Shown here: positions 8,172 to 16,926 of the stretch, piece after piece | How positions within the stretch are numbered: the first letter of the stretch is position 1 | How the letters are laid out: each line of letters opens with the position of its first letter | NCBI RefSeq assembly: GCF_042649045.1 | Contig: NZ_JBHSEF010000011.1 | Span: 124,001-188,000, forward strand | Direction of reading: 5' to 3' | DNA: 64,000 nucleotides | From: Chryseomicrobium palamuruense | Lineage (GTDB): Bacteria > Bacillota > Bacilli > Bacillales_A > Planococcaceae | The notes under the pieces: model-generated | What the model was told of the DNA's origin: nothing | Database searches by the model: none | Seen by the model: only the letters and a program-made list of their open reading frames with translations | Program-made: the position numbers and the translations under genes

Positions 8172-9836
8172 TTGAAAACAGTAAATGAATTAATACGCGT
8201 AATTCCGCTTGGCGGAGTAGGAGAAATCGGAAAGGCAATGTACGTAGTTGAAATCGATGATGAGATTTTTGTCGTGGATAGTGGCTTGATGTTCCCAGAG
8301 AACGAAATGCTCGGCATCGACATTGTCATTCCAGACCTAACGTATTTAGAAGAAAATAAAGACCGAGTGAAAGGAATTTTTCTAACACATGGTCATGAAG
8401 ACGCAATTGGCTCTGTAGCCTACTTGCTACAGAAAATTTCGGCACCTGTCTATGGTTCTAAATTAACATTAGCTCTTGCAAAGACCCACTTAAAAGATTT
8501 AAAACCAAAGCAACCAGTCAAATTTTTTGAAGTGACGAATTCAAGTCGCATGAATTTCCAACGTACGCATGTGACGTTCTTCCATGTAACACATAGTATT
8601 CCCGACACATTGGGAATTGTGTTCCATACTTCGGAAGGGCCGATTGTCTATACAAGTGAATTTAAGTTTGATCAATCGGCACAAGGAAAGTACGCTCCTG
8701 ACCTAGGGAAGCTCGCTGCTCTTGGCGAACAAGGAGTATTTATGCTTCTTTCTGATTCTACAGAAGCAGAACGCCCAGGATATACAACATCGGAGTTTGT
8801 GGTATCCAATCAACTATCCGATACATTTTATGGAGCAAAAGGCCGTGTCATCGTTGCTCTTTATGCATCAAATTTTATTCGTATCCAACAAGTGCTCGAT
8901 AAAGCTCAAGAAACAGGTAAAAAAGTCGCTTTAGTAGGAAAAACATTAGAAACGATTATGAAAATCGCTATTGATTTAGGCTATATGAATGTAGGGGAAG
9001 ATGTCCTTGTTCCGCTGAAGGAAATTAGTTCTGTAGATGACGATAAACTCGTAATCATCGTTTCCGGTACACAAGGAGAGCCGCTCGAAGCACTTGAAAA
9101 AATGGTACGAAAGCAGCACCGCGAAATCAAAATCATTCAAACCGATACCGTTTTAATTACATTCACTCCTTCTCCAGGAATGGAAGTAAGCATGTATCAC
9201 AGCATGAATAATATTGCGAAGGCTGGCGCGAGAGTATTAACGTCTGCTAAAAATGTTCATGTTTCAGGTCATGGCAGTCAAGAAGATTTAAAGATGATGA
9301 TCAACTTATTGAAGCCTAAATACTTTATCCCTGTACAAGGAGAGTACCGCATGTTGATTGCGCACTCGAAACTTGCACAGCAAGTGGGACTTCATAAATC
9401 GCAAATCTTTATAGCAGACAAAGGCGATATTGTGGAATTTAAAAACAACAAAGTTCGCATGAGTGGTCGTGTTACTGCTGGAAATGTTTTAATTGATGGA
9501 ATTGGTGTCGGGGACGTTGGAAACATTGTCCTCCGTGATCGTAAACTATTATCTCAAGATGGAATCTTTATTGTGGTTGTCACTCTTGACCGTAAGAAGC
9601 GGAAAATTGCTTCCGGTCCTGAAGTAATTTCTCGTGGCTTTGTTTATGTGCGGGAATCAGAAGAGTTACTTCAAGAAGCACAACAGAAAGTAAAGACAGT
9701 GGTCGAGAAATACACGGAAAAAGATTCGTTTGAGTGGACGAATATTAAACAAGAAATTCGTGATACATTACATTCGTATCTATTCCAACAAACCAAACGT
9801 CGACCAATGATCATTCCTATCATTATGGAATATTAA
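8172..9836 (+). CDS. rnjB: Ribonuclease J2
   Basis: Metallo-beta-lactamase/beta-CASP ribonuclease; in Bacillus RNase J2 forms a heterocomplex with RNase J1 and contributes little exonuclease activity itself. The metal motif reads HGHEDA (H73, H75, D77, A78): the last histidine of the canonical HxHxDH is alanine, as expected for J2 rather than J1. VSGHGSQEDL is the beta-CASP C-terminal motif. I chose TTG 8172, preceded by TTAGGAGGAAATCAA, giving 554 residues like B. subtilis RnjB; the upstream ATG 8124 lies in a -10 box. The position between dapA and spoIIIE matches ymfA/rnjB; tepA, found here in B. subtilis, is missing. Confidence 0.92.
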   Translation: MKTVNELIRVIPLGGVGEIGKAMYVVEIDDEIFVVDSGLMFPENEMLGIDIVIPDLTYLEENKDRVKGIFLTHGHEDAIGSVAYLLQKISAPVYGSKLTLALAKTHLKDLKPKQPVKFFEVTNSSRMNFQRTHVTFFHVTHSIPDTLGIVFHTSEGPIVYTSEFKFDQSAQGKYAPDLGKLAALGEQGVFMLLSDSTEAERPGYTTSEFVVSNQLSDTFYGAKGRVIVALYASNFIRIQQVLDKAQETGKKVALVGKTLETIMKIAIDLGYMNVGEDVLVPLKEISSVDDDKLVIIVSGTQGEPLEALEKMVRKQHREIKIIQTDTVLITFTPSPGMEVSMYHSMNNIAKAGARVLTSAKNVHVSGHGSQEDLKMMINLLKPKYFIPVQGEYRMLIAHSKLAQQVGLHKSQIFIADKGDIVEFKNNKVRMSGRVTAGNVLIDGIGVGDVGNIVLRDRKLLSQDGIFIVVVTLDRKKRKIASGPEVISRGFVYVRESEELLQEAQQKVKTVVEKYTEKDSFEWTNIKQEIRDTLHSYLFQQTKRRPMIIPIIMEY

Positions 9837-9844
9837 AATGAATG

Positions 9845-9878
9845 AGGGTTTCCACCTTTCGGGGAGGGAACCCTTTTT
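9845..9878 (+). terminator. Terminator after rnjB
   Basis: AGGGTTTCC (9845-9853) pairs with GGGAACCCT (9866-9874), followed by TTTT. Confidence 0.85.
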
Positions 9879-9902
9879 ATCACAATTAGAGGGGGAAGCA
9901 GC

Positions 9903-12200
9903 GTGTCGAGAAAAGCAAAAGCGAAATCAACGAAGAAACGCAAAAAACAGCAGCTGCATCCGCTGCTATTTGAAATTTTTGGACTAATTTTAATAGGCCT
10001 AGCCATTATTGCGATATTTGAATACGGGCCACTTGGTAGAGGACTTCACTTTATCGGTACGAGTCTCTTTGGGGACCTTCACTTTGTATTGCCTTTCTTT
10101 TTCATTCTGTTCGCCTTATGGATGATGATTAAGCAGTCCATTCCGAAGTGGACCAATCGAATCACTGGTGGGAGTATAATTGTCGTTTCAGGAATTCTTA
10201 TCATACGTCATCATGTCATGTTTACGGCACGTCAAGAAGTCGGATTCGATGTAGACGCGTCGGTCATGAAAGAAACGATGAATGTTCTTTTTAGTGATAC
10301 AGCGACTGCTAATAAGGGCGGAGGATTAGTTGGTGGTGTATTGTATGCATTCAGCCGTGGATTGATGGCGGAGGGAGGAGCCGTGCTATTTGCTTGGATT
10401 CTTATAAGCATCGGATTGATTTTGATTACGGGGAGAGCTCTTTTACCATGGGCAGGAAAACAGGTAGCTACCGTATCTGGTAGTGCTTATGAAAAAATTC
10501 AGCAACAATTCGTTGAGAGAAAGTCCAAACCAAAGCCAATACCAAAACATCAAGCGAAAAAAGAAGTAGCTACTGTCGAATCACCACTTGTACTTGTGGA
10601 CGTGCCGCTTCAGACACCTTCTCACGAAGAACAGGTCGATCGAGAACCGATTATCTCCGCGTTTAATGAGCGACCAAAACCAAAGCCGAAAGTGGAAGAG
10701 ACAGCTGAAGTGGATCAAGAACCTTTACCTGATATTGCGATAAATCTGGCAGAAGAACAAGCGGAGAATGAAGCATACATACTGCCATCTATGGATTTGC
10801 TAACACCTTCTCCTCATGCCGATCAAAGTTCAGAGCTAGGCGCCATTCAGTCCAATGCCAAAAAGTTGGAACAAACGTTTTTGAGTTTCGGTGTCAAAGC
10901 GAAGGTCACACAAGTTCACCTAGGGCCGGCGGTTACAAAATATGAAGTATTGCCAGACGTTGGAGTGAAGGTAAGCCGAATAGTCAGTCTAAGTGATGAT
11001 TTAGCCCTTGCCCTTGCCGCTCGTGACATTCGGATAGAAGCACCGATTCCTGGAAAGTCAGCCATCGGAATCGAAGTTCCAAATTCAGAAGTCGCAATGG
11101 TGAGTTTGCGTGAAGTTCTTGAAGAAAGTCAAACAGAAAACTCTGGGAAGCTGACCGTAGCCCTTGGCCGCGATATTACAGGGAATGCTGTCATCGCAGA
11201 ACTGAATAAAATGCCTCATATGCTTGTCGCAGGATCTACAGGGTCTGGGAAAAGTGTATGTATGAACGGTATTATTGTGAGCTTGATGATGCGAGCAAAG
11301 CCACATGAAGTCAAGATGATGATGATTGACCCGAAAATGGTGGAATTAAATGTCTATAACGGGATTCCTCATTTACTGGCTCCTGTAGTAACGGACCCAC
11401 GTAAAGCGTCGCAAGCCCTTAAGAAAATTGTCTCTGAGATGGAACGCCGTTATGATTTGTTTTCACACACGGGTACACGCAATATGGAAGGCTATAACCA
11501 GTTCGTGGACAAATGGAATAGCGAAAACGAAGAACAACACGCCAAACTTCCTTATATAGTGGTGTTTGTGGACGAGTTAGCAGACCTTATGATGGTTGCA
11601 TCCAATGATGTAGAAGATTCCATCACCCGTCTCGCTCAGATGGCTCGGGCTTCAGGCATCCATTTGATCATTGCCACACAGCGCCCAAGTGTCGACGTGA
11701 TTACCGGTATTATTAAGGCCAATATTCCTTCTCGAATTGCGTTCGCCGTATCATCTGCTATCGATTCTCGTACGATTTTAGATATGGGTGGAGCAGAGAA
11801 ATTGCTTGGACGAGGAGATATGTTATTCCATCCGTCTGGAAATTCAAAACCGGTACGTGTGCAAGGAGCATTTGTTTCGGATGCAGAAGTGGAACGAATC
11901 GTAGATGCGGTGATTGAACAGCAGAAGGCAAACTATGTGGAAGAGATGATTCCATCAGAATCAGAAGAACAAATTTCACAAGAAGAAAGAGACGACCTAT
12001 TTGATGACGCTGCTACACTTGTTATGGAGATGCAGACAGCTTCAGTATCGATGATTCAAAGACGGTTCCGTGTAGGTTATTCTCGGGCGGCACGGATTAT
12101 TGATCAATTAGAACTTGCAGGAATTGTGGGACCGTACGAAGGGTCAAAACCACGCCAAGTTCTAATGAATCGTGTGACATATGAAAATGAAGAAGTATGA
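9903..12200 (+). CDS. spoIIIE: DNA translocase SpoIIIE/FtsK
   Basis: Membrane-anchored ring ATPase that pumps chromosomal DNA through the closing septum, above all into the forespore. The first ~25 residues are strongly basic, then about four membrane segments (roughly 25-180), a Pro/Lys/Glu-rich linker (~190-310), and the motor. Walker A is GSTGSGKS near residue 445; Walker B is VVFVDELADLMM near 553. The last ~65 residues (from about 690) form the winged-helix gamma domain that reads SRS sequences (QRRFRVGYSRAARI). The start is GTG 9903 after GAGGGGGAAGCAGC. Length 765 is normal. Confidence 0.96.
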   Translation: MSRKAKAKSTKKRKKQQLHPLLFEIFGLILIGLAIIAIFEYGPLGRGLHFIGTSLFGDLHFVLPFFFILFALWMMIKQSIPKWTNRITGGSIIVVSGILIIRHHVMFTARQEVGFDVDASVMKETMNVLFSDTATANKGGGLVGGVLYAFSRGLMAEGGAVLFAWILISIGLILITGRALLPWAGKQVATVSGSAYEKIQQQFVERKSKPKPIPKHQAKKEVATVESPLVLVDVPLQTPSHEEQVDREPIISAFNERPKPKPKVEETAEVDQEPLPDIAINLAEEQAENEAYILPSMDLLTPSPHADQSSELGAIQSNAKKLEQTFLSFGVKAKVTQVHLGPAVTKYEVLPDVGVKVSRIVSLSDDLALALAARDIRIEAPIPGKSAIGIEVPNSEVAMVSLREVLEESQTENSGKLTVALGRDITGNAVIAELNKMPHMLVAGSTGSGKSVCMNGIIVSLMMRAKPHEVKMMMIDPKMVELNVYNGIPHLLAPVVTDPRKASQALKKIVSEMERRYDLFSHTGTRNMEGYNQFVDKWNSENEEQHAKLPYIVVFVDELADLMMVASNDVEDSITRLAQMARASGIHLIIATQRPSVDVITGIIKANIPSRIAFAVSSAIDSRTILDMGGAEKLLGRGDMLFHPSGNSKPVRVQGAFVSDAEVERIVDAVIEQQKANYVEEMIPSESEEQISQEERDDLFDDAATLVMEMQTASVSMIQRRFRVGYSRAARIIDQLELAGIVGPYEGSKPRQVLMNRVTYENEEV

Positions 12201-12274
12201 CAAAAAGGTTACAAAAAGATTAAGAGTTTTGCATTTGATCTGAAAAAACTATTTATTTTTAAGTTTTTAAATGG

Positions 12275-12280
12275 TATAGT
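12275..12280 (+). promoter_or_regulatory. -10 box for ymfC
   Basis: TATAGT in an AT-rich stretch about 65 bases before the ymfC start; no convincing -35. The start point would be near 12287. Confidence 0.35.
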
Positions 12281-12287
12281 ATGACTG

Positions 12288-12299
12288 ATTAGTAGGAAT
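12288..12299 (+). repeat. 12-bp repeat upstream of ymfC, left copy
   Basis: ATTAGTAGGAAT here recurs in exact reverse complement at 13082-13093, just before the lipoprotein gene. The two copies flank ymfC and sit in the two places where its regulator could bind. Confidence 0.6.
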
Positions 12300-12306
12300 G
12301 TTTTAC

Positions 12307-12320
12307 ATCAGAGGTCTGAT
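12307..12320 (+). promoter_or_regulatory. Palindromic operator candidate in the ymfC leader
   Basis: ATCAGA-GG-TCTGAT has perfect 6-bp arms and lies about 20 bases after the predicted start point and 27 before the start codon. Size and place suit an autoregulatory site for a dimeric GntR protein. Confidence 0.5.
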
Positions 12321-12346
12321 CTCTTTGTTTATTGGTGGTGTTTTAA

Positions 12347-13075
12347 GTGTCAATTAAGCTTGACCAGCGACATTTATACTTGCAGGTGATTGATCGTATC
12401 AAAAAAGATATCGACAATGGAGTATTCAAAGAGAAGGAAAAACTTCCCTCTGAATTCGAACTTGCAAAAATGCTCGGCGTAAGTCGTGCAACTTTGCGAG
12501 AAGCTCTTCGGTTACTCGAAGAGGAGAATGTGATTGTCAGAAGACACGGAGTCGGTACATTTGTGAACTCAAAGCCCGTCTTCACTTCTGGCATTGAACA
12601 GTTATCCAGTGTTTCATCCATGATCAAAAAAGCAGGAATGGAGCCTGGAGTTATTTATTTAAGTTCTTTGCAATCGCTTCCAACAGAAGAAGACGTGCAG
12701 CGATTTGATTGCTCAGAAGAAGATATGATTGTTACTATTGAGCGCGTACGTACAGCTAACGGTGATCCTGTCGTCTATTGTGTCGACAAAGTTCCCGCTA
12801 AATATCTTCCGGAAGATTATTTGAGTCGGCAAGAGGGTTCTCTCTTTTCTGCTCTTGAACAATCTGGGGAGTTACGTGTATCGCACGCAGTGACATTCAT
12901 TGATCCGATGGGGTATCATGACGTGGCATCGCCTACTTTAAATTGTGAGCCAGAAACAGCACTTCTTGTGTTAAAGCAGCTTCATTATGATGAACAAGAC
13001 CGAGTGGTTCTGTACTCGAAAAACTATTTCCGAGCAGACAAATTCAGTTTCCATGTGATTCGTAAGCGGGTGTAA
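12347..13075 (+). CDS. ymfC: GntR family transcriptional regulator (HutC/UTRA type)
   Basis: The 242 residues contain an N-terminal GntR winged helix (about 8-75: LPSEFELAKMLGVSRATLRE, then RRHGVGTFV) and a UTRA ligand-binding domain (about 95-238: TIERVRTANGDPVVYCVDKV, ALLVLKQLHY, FHVIRKRV). The start is GTG 12347; the ribosome site is weak (GGTGGTG). It sits where B. subtilis has ymfC, directly before the nucleoside importer genes, so control of that importer and of itself is likely but not shown. The effector is unknown. Confidence 0.85.
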   Translation: MSIKLDQRHLYLQVIDRIKKDIDNGVFKEKEKLPSEFELAKMLGVSRATLREALRLLEEENVIVRRHGVGTFVNSKPVFTSGIEQLSSVSSMIKKAGMEPGVIYLSSLQSLPTEEDVQRFDCSEEDMIVTIERVRTANGDPVVYCVDKVPAKYLPEDYLSRQEGSLFSALEQSGELRVSHAVTFIDPMGYHDVASPTLNCEPETALLVLKQLHYDEQDRVVLYSKNYFRADKFSFHVIRKRV

Positions 13076-13081
13076 CGATCA

Positions 13082-13093
13082 ATTCCTACTAAT
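13082..13093 (+). repeat. 12-bp repeat before the lipoprotein gene, right copy
   Basis: ATTCCTACTAAT is the exact reverse complement of 12288-12299. It lies seven bases after the ymfC stop and about 15 bases before the ribosome site of the lipoprotein gene. Confidence 0.6.
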
Positions 13094-13120
13094 AAGAAAC
13101 TAATTTTGGAGGTAATTAAC

Positions 13121-14203
13121 GTGTCAAAACGCAAATACGGTTTAGGTCTTTCAGCAATGTTGGCAGCAGGTACTTTACTTGCAGCTTGTGGTTCGGATGA
13201 AGAAACACCAGAAACAAATGGTAACGCTGGTGAAGGTAGCACAGATACAGAAGAAACAGCTGATTTTTCTGTAGCGATGGTTACTGACATTGGTGGAGTA
13301 GACGACAAGTCATTCAACCAATCTGCTTGGGAAGGTATCAAACAGTTCGGTGAAGACAACGGTCTAGCTCAGGGTGATGGTGGTTATGATTACCTTCAAT
13401 CGGCTTCAGATGCTGACTACGTAACAAACTTAAACAACTTAGTTCGTCGTGACTTTGACGTGGTATTTGGAATTGGTTTCTTAATGGAAGCTGCTGTAAA
13501 TGATATCGCTCAACAACAACCAGAAGCACAACTTGCTATTATTGATGCAGTTGTTGATCAGCCAAACGTAGCATCTGTTCTTTTCAAAGAGCAAGAGGGT
13601 GCATTCCTAGCGGGTGTAGCTGCTGCGCTTATGTCTGAATCAAAACAAATCGGTTTTGTTGGTGGAATGGAAATTCCAGTAATCGAGCGCTTTGAAGCAG
13701 GATTCCTTGCTGGAGTAGCAGCAGTTGATCCATCTATCGAAGTAGATGTACAGTACACTGGCTCATTTGACGATGCGTCACTTGGTAAAACAACTGCGAA
13801 CCGTATGTATTCTTCAGGCGTAGACATTATCTTCCACGCTGCTGGTGGTACGGGTAACGGTGTTTTCGCAGAAGCGAAAGAGCGTAAAACCAAAGATGCG
13901 AACGCAAACGTATGGGTAATCGGAGTTGACTCTGACCAGTACGATGAAGGTGCTGTTGGCGATACAAACGTAACATTGACTTCAATGTTGAAGCGTGTTG
14001 ATGAAGCAGTCATCCGTATCTCTGAAGCGGCTAAGAACGGTGAATTCCCAGGTGGCGAATCAACAGTTTACGGTTTAGCTGAAGAAGGTGTAGCCCTTGC
14101 AGATTCTCGTGGTGCGATTCCAGATGACATCATGGCTCAAATCGATGAGTTCAAACAACAAATCGTTGATGGTGACATCGTAGTACCTGAAACTGTAGAG
14201 TAA
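13121..14203 (+). CDS. BMP family nucleoside-binding lipoprotein (NupN-like)
   Basis: Surface lipoprotein that should capture nucleosides for the ABC importer encoded next. The signal peptide ends in the lipobox LLAAC with the lipidated cysteine at residue 23, followed by an acidic low-complexity linker. The mature part is a Bmp/TmpC/PnrA-type periplasmic-binding fold, seen in TDIGGVDDKSFNQSAWEGI, GIGFLMEAAVNDIA and FHAAGGTGNGVF. I start at GTG 13121 after TTGGAGGT; an in-frame TTG at 13106 lies inside that ribosome site. 360 residues. The closest B. subtilis counterpart is NupN (YufN), which serves guanosine uptake; the substrate here is inferred. A strong terminator follows. Confidence 0.92.
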   Translation: MSKRKYGLGLSAMLAAGTLLAACGSDEETPETNGNAGEGSTDTEETADFSVAMVTDIGGVDDKSFNQSAWEGIKQFGEDNGLAQGDGGYDYLQSASDADYVTNLNNLVRRDFDVVFGIGFLMEAAVNDIAQQQPEAQLAIIDAVVDQPNVASVLFKEQEGAFLAGVAAALMSESKQIGFVGGMEIPVIERFEAGFLAGVAAVDPSIEVDVQYTGSFDDASLGKTTANRMYSSGVDIIFHAAGGTGNGVFAEAKERKTKDANANVWVIGVDSDQYDEGAVGDTNVTLTSMLKRVDEAVIRISEAAKNGEFPGGESTVYGLAEEGVALADSRGAIPDDIMAQIDEFKQQIVDGDIVVPETVE

Positions 14204-14215
14204 GTGAATGCAAGA

Positions 14216-14257
14216 ATCATAAAGACCGATATCTATCGGTCTTTATGATCTTTTTTT
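14216..14257 (+). terminator. Strong terminator after the lipoprotein gene
   Basis: Perfect 15-bp stem 14216-14230 / 14235-14249 with an ATCT loop and a run of seven T. It probably sets lipoprotein output above that of the downstream ATPase and permeases. Confidence 0.92.
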
Positions 14258-14277
14258 AGCTAAAATCCAAATAATAG

Positions 14278-14308
14278 ATGAAAGATTTTTGTGTTCAAAA
14301 TCTTTCAT
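14278..14308 (+). repeat. Second hairpin before the ATPase gene
   Basis: ATGAAAGATTTT (14278-14289) pairs perfectly over 12 bp with AAAATCTTTCAT (14297-14308), with a 7-base loop and no T run. It ends about 30 bases before the ATPase start and could protect the 5' end of processed downstream mRNA. Confidence 0.6.
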
Positions 14309-14339
14309 GTGTTATTTAGATAGAATTGGAGTGAGATCA

Positions 14340-15887
14340 GTGGAGTATGTTATCGAAATGCTCAACATCCGTAAACAGTTTGGTAACTTCGTTGCAAATG
14401 ATAATATTACCCTTCAATTAAAAAAGGGTGAGATTCATGCATTGCTTGGTGAAAATGGAGCTGGGAAATCCACATTGATGAATGTGTTATTTGGTCTCTA
14501 TCAGCCAGAAGGTGGAGAAATTCGAGTGAAAGGTGAAAAAGTCTCTATTGCTAACCCAAATATTGCGAATGATTTAGGAATCGGTATGGTTCACCAACAC
14601 TTTATGCTCGTTGAAAACTTTACTGTTACAGAGAATATTATCTTAGGGAATGAATTAACAAGAGGTGGCGTCATTGATAAACGAGTGGCTGCCCGAAAAA
14701 TAACAGAGCTTTCAGAAACATATGGACTTGATGTAGACCCAACTGCGAAGATTGAAGATATTTCTGTAGGAATGCAGCAACGTGTTGAAATCTTGAAAAC
14801 GCTTTTTCGTGGGGCGGAAATTCTCATTTTTGATGAACCAACTGCTTCGTTGACTCCTCAAGAAATTGATGATTTGATCCAAATCATGAAACGCTTAATT
14901 GCAGAAGGTAAATCGATCATCCTAATTACTCATAAATTAAAAGAAATCATGGATGTATCGGACCGAGTAACTGTTATTCGAAAAGGTAAGGGAATTGGTA
15001 CTGTTGTTACAGCAGAGACGAACCCGGATGAATTAGCTTCACTGATGGTAGGGCGTCAAGTTGAATTTAAGACAATTAAAAAAGAGGCTACACCAGGTGA
15101 AGACACGCTAGTCATTAAAGACCTTGTTGTTCAAGATTACCGCGGAATTGACAAAGTGAAAAATTTAAATTTGACAGTTCGTAAAGGAGAAATCCTTGGA
15201 CTTGCGGGTATTGACGGAAACGGACAAAGTGAGCTGATTGAAGCCATTACGGGGCTTCGAAAGTCAAAGTCTGGGTCAATTACTCTAAATGGAAACGATA
15301 TTACAGGATTCAAACCACGTAAAGTGACGGAGAGTGGAATTGGTCACATCCCTGAAGATCGTCATAAACATGGATTGGTTCTCGATTTCCCAATTGGTCA
15401 CAATATTGCACTTCAAACATATTATCAAGAACCAATTGCTAAGAATGGAATTATGAACTACTCAAAAGTTTCAGAGCTAGCTAAAAAAATTATTGCCGAT
15501 TATGATGTGCGTACGACTGGTGAAGATGCTTTAGCGCGTTCACTTTCAGGTGGTAATCAGCAAAAAGCGATTATTGGGCGAGAAGTATATCGGGACCCAG
15601 ATTTGTTGATTGCTGCATTGCCGACACGTGGGCTAGATGTTGGTGCGATCGAATTCATTCATCAACGTTTAATTGAGCAACGAGATAATGGGAAAGCAGT
15701 TCTTTTACTTTCTTATGAATTAGATGAAGTGATGAATGTATCAGACCGTATTGCAGTTATGTATGATGGATACATTATTGATACGCTTGATCCAAAACAG
15801 ACAACAGAACAAGAACTTGGGTTGTTGATGGCCGGACAAGCAAAGAAGAAACGAACGAAACAGGGGGAGACAGCTCATGTCGAATAG
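14340..15887 (+). CDS. Nucleoside ABC transporter ATP-binding protein (NupO-like)
   Basis: Tandem ABC ATPase (515 residues) of the ribose/BMP importer type, energising the two permeases that follow. The first domain has GENGAGKST, signature ISVGMQQRVE and Walker B LIFDEPTASLTP. The second has GIDGNGQSE in place of Walker A, lacking the lysine, and signature LSGGNQQKA; such a degenerate second site is usual in this family. The start is GTG 14340 after TTGGAGTGA; in-frame TTG/ATG codons upstream (14289, 14307) fall in a hairpin. The end overlaps the permease start by 11 bases. Confidence 0.94.
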   Translation: MEYVIEMLNIRKQFGNFVANDNITLQLKKGEIHALLGENGAGKSTLMNVLFGLYQPEGGEIRVKGEKVSIANPNIANDLGIGMVHQHFMLVENFTVTENIILGNELTRGGVIDKRVAARKITELSETYGLDVDPTAKIEDISVGMQQRVEILKTLFRGAEILIFDEPTASLTPQEIDDLIQIMKRLIAEGKSIILITHKLKEIMDVSDRVTVIRKGKGIGTVVTAETNPDELASLMVGRQVEFKTIKKEATPGEDTLVIKDLVVQDYRGIDKVKNLNLTVRKGEILGLAGIDGNGQSELIEAITGLRKSKSGSITLNGNDITGFKPRKVTESGIGHIPEDRHKHGLVLDFPIGHNIALQTYYQEPIAKNGIMNYSKVSELAKKIIADYDVRTTGEDALARSLSGGNQQKAIIGREVYRDPDLLIAALPTRGLDVGAIEFIHQRLIEQRDNGKAVLLLSYELDEVMNVSDRIAVMYDGYIIDTLDPKQTTEQELGLLMAGQAKKKRTKQGETAHVE

Positions 15888-16926
15888 ACTGATTAATATC
15901 CTCGTACCGGCTGTGTCTGTCGTATTGGGTTTGATTGTGGGAGCTATCATAATGGTTTTAAGTGGCTATGATCCAATCAAAGGATACGTAGCATTATGGA
16001 ATGGCATCTTCGGAGATATTTATGCGATGGGTGAAACCATTCGTCAAATCACACCTTATATCCTAGCTGGGCTTGCTGTTGCATTCGCCTTTCGCACGGG
16101 ACTATTTAATATTGGAGTAGAAGGTCAATTAATCGTAGGCTGGTTTGCTGCAGCATGGGTTGGTGTCACATTTACAGACCTACCAGCTATTGTACACTTA
16201 CCACTCGCATTGATTGCGGCAGCACTTGCTGGAGCATTTTGGGGACTTATTCCTGGGATTCTTAAAGCGAAGTTGCACGTCCATGAAGTAATTGTCACGA
16301 TCATGATGAACTATATTGCCCTTTACGTAACAAATGCGCTCATTCGTTCCATCTCAGACGGTGGAGACAACACAGGTCGTATAGCGGAAAGTGCGTCTCT
16401 TGCATCACCATTCCTACAAGGCTTAACAGATTTCTCTCGTCTCCACTATGGAATTATAGTTGCCCTCGTTATGGTGTTTGTCATGTGGTTTATTTTAGAG
16501 AAAACCAAAACAGGATTTGAATTGAAAGCGGTTGGGTTTAACCAACATGCTTCTGAATATGCAGGAATGAATGTAAGTCGCAATATTATTATGTCTATGG
16601 TTATTGCCGGTATGTTTGCAGGATTAGCCGGAGCGATGGAAGCGTTAGGAACATTCCAATACGCTAACGTTAAAGGCGGGTTTACTGGGATCGGTTTTGA
16701 CGGAATCGCCGTCGCCTTACTTGGAGCCAACACACCACTCGGAGTTGTATTTGGAGCAACACTCTTTGGTGCATTAAAATATGGTTCTTTAAACATGCCA
16801 AACCAAGCTGGTGTTCCAGTGGAAATTGTTTCAATTGTTATCGCTACCATTATTTTCTTTGTAGCATCGGGCTATGTCATTCGCCTATTCCTCGAGAAAA
16901 TTAGCAAGAAAAAGGAGGCGAAATAA
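15877..16926 (+). CDS. Nucleoside ABC transporter permease (NupP-like)
   Basis: Integral membrane permease (349 residues, about 8-10 hydrophobic helices) of the BPD_transp_2 family, paired with the next gene. The motif EGQLIVGWFAAAWVGV and GFNQHASEYAGMNV loop, which touches the ATPase, identify the family, as does GFTGIGFDGIAVALLG near the end. ATG 15877 follows CAGGGGGAG inside the end of the ATPase gene. The next gene starts right after its stop. The order binding protein-ATPase-permease-permease is that of nupNOPQ. Confidence 0.93.
   Translation: MSNRLINILVPAVSVVLGLIVGAIIMVLSGYDPIKGYVALWNGIFGDIYAMGETIRQITPYILAGLAVAFAFRTGLFNIGVEGQLIVGWFAAAWVGVTFTDLPAIVHLPLALIAAALAGAFWGLIPGILKAKLHVHEVIVTIMMNYIALYVTNALIRSISDGGDNTGRIAESASLASPFLQGLTDFSRLHYGIIVALVMVFVMWFILEKTKTGFELKAVGFNQHASEYAGMNVSRNIIMSMVIAGMFAGLAGAMEALGTFQYANVKGGFTGIGFDGIAVALLGANTPLGVVFGATLFGALKYGSLNMPNQAGVPVEIVSIVIATIIFFVASGYVIRLFLEKISKKKEAK

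Noticed and set aside
15180..15260. Loss-of-function in the second ATPase domain of the nucleoside importer
   Set aside because: The missing Walker A lysine is normal for the second domain of ribose/BMP-type tandem ATPases.
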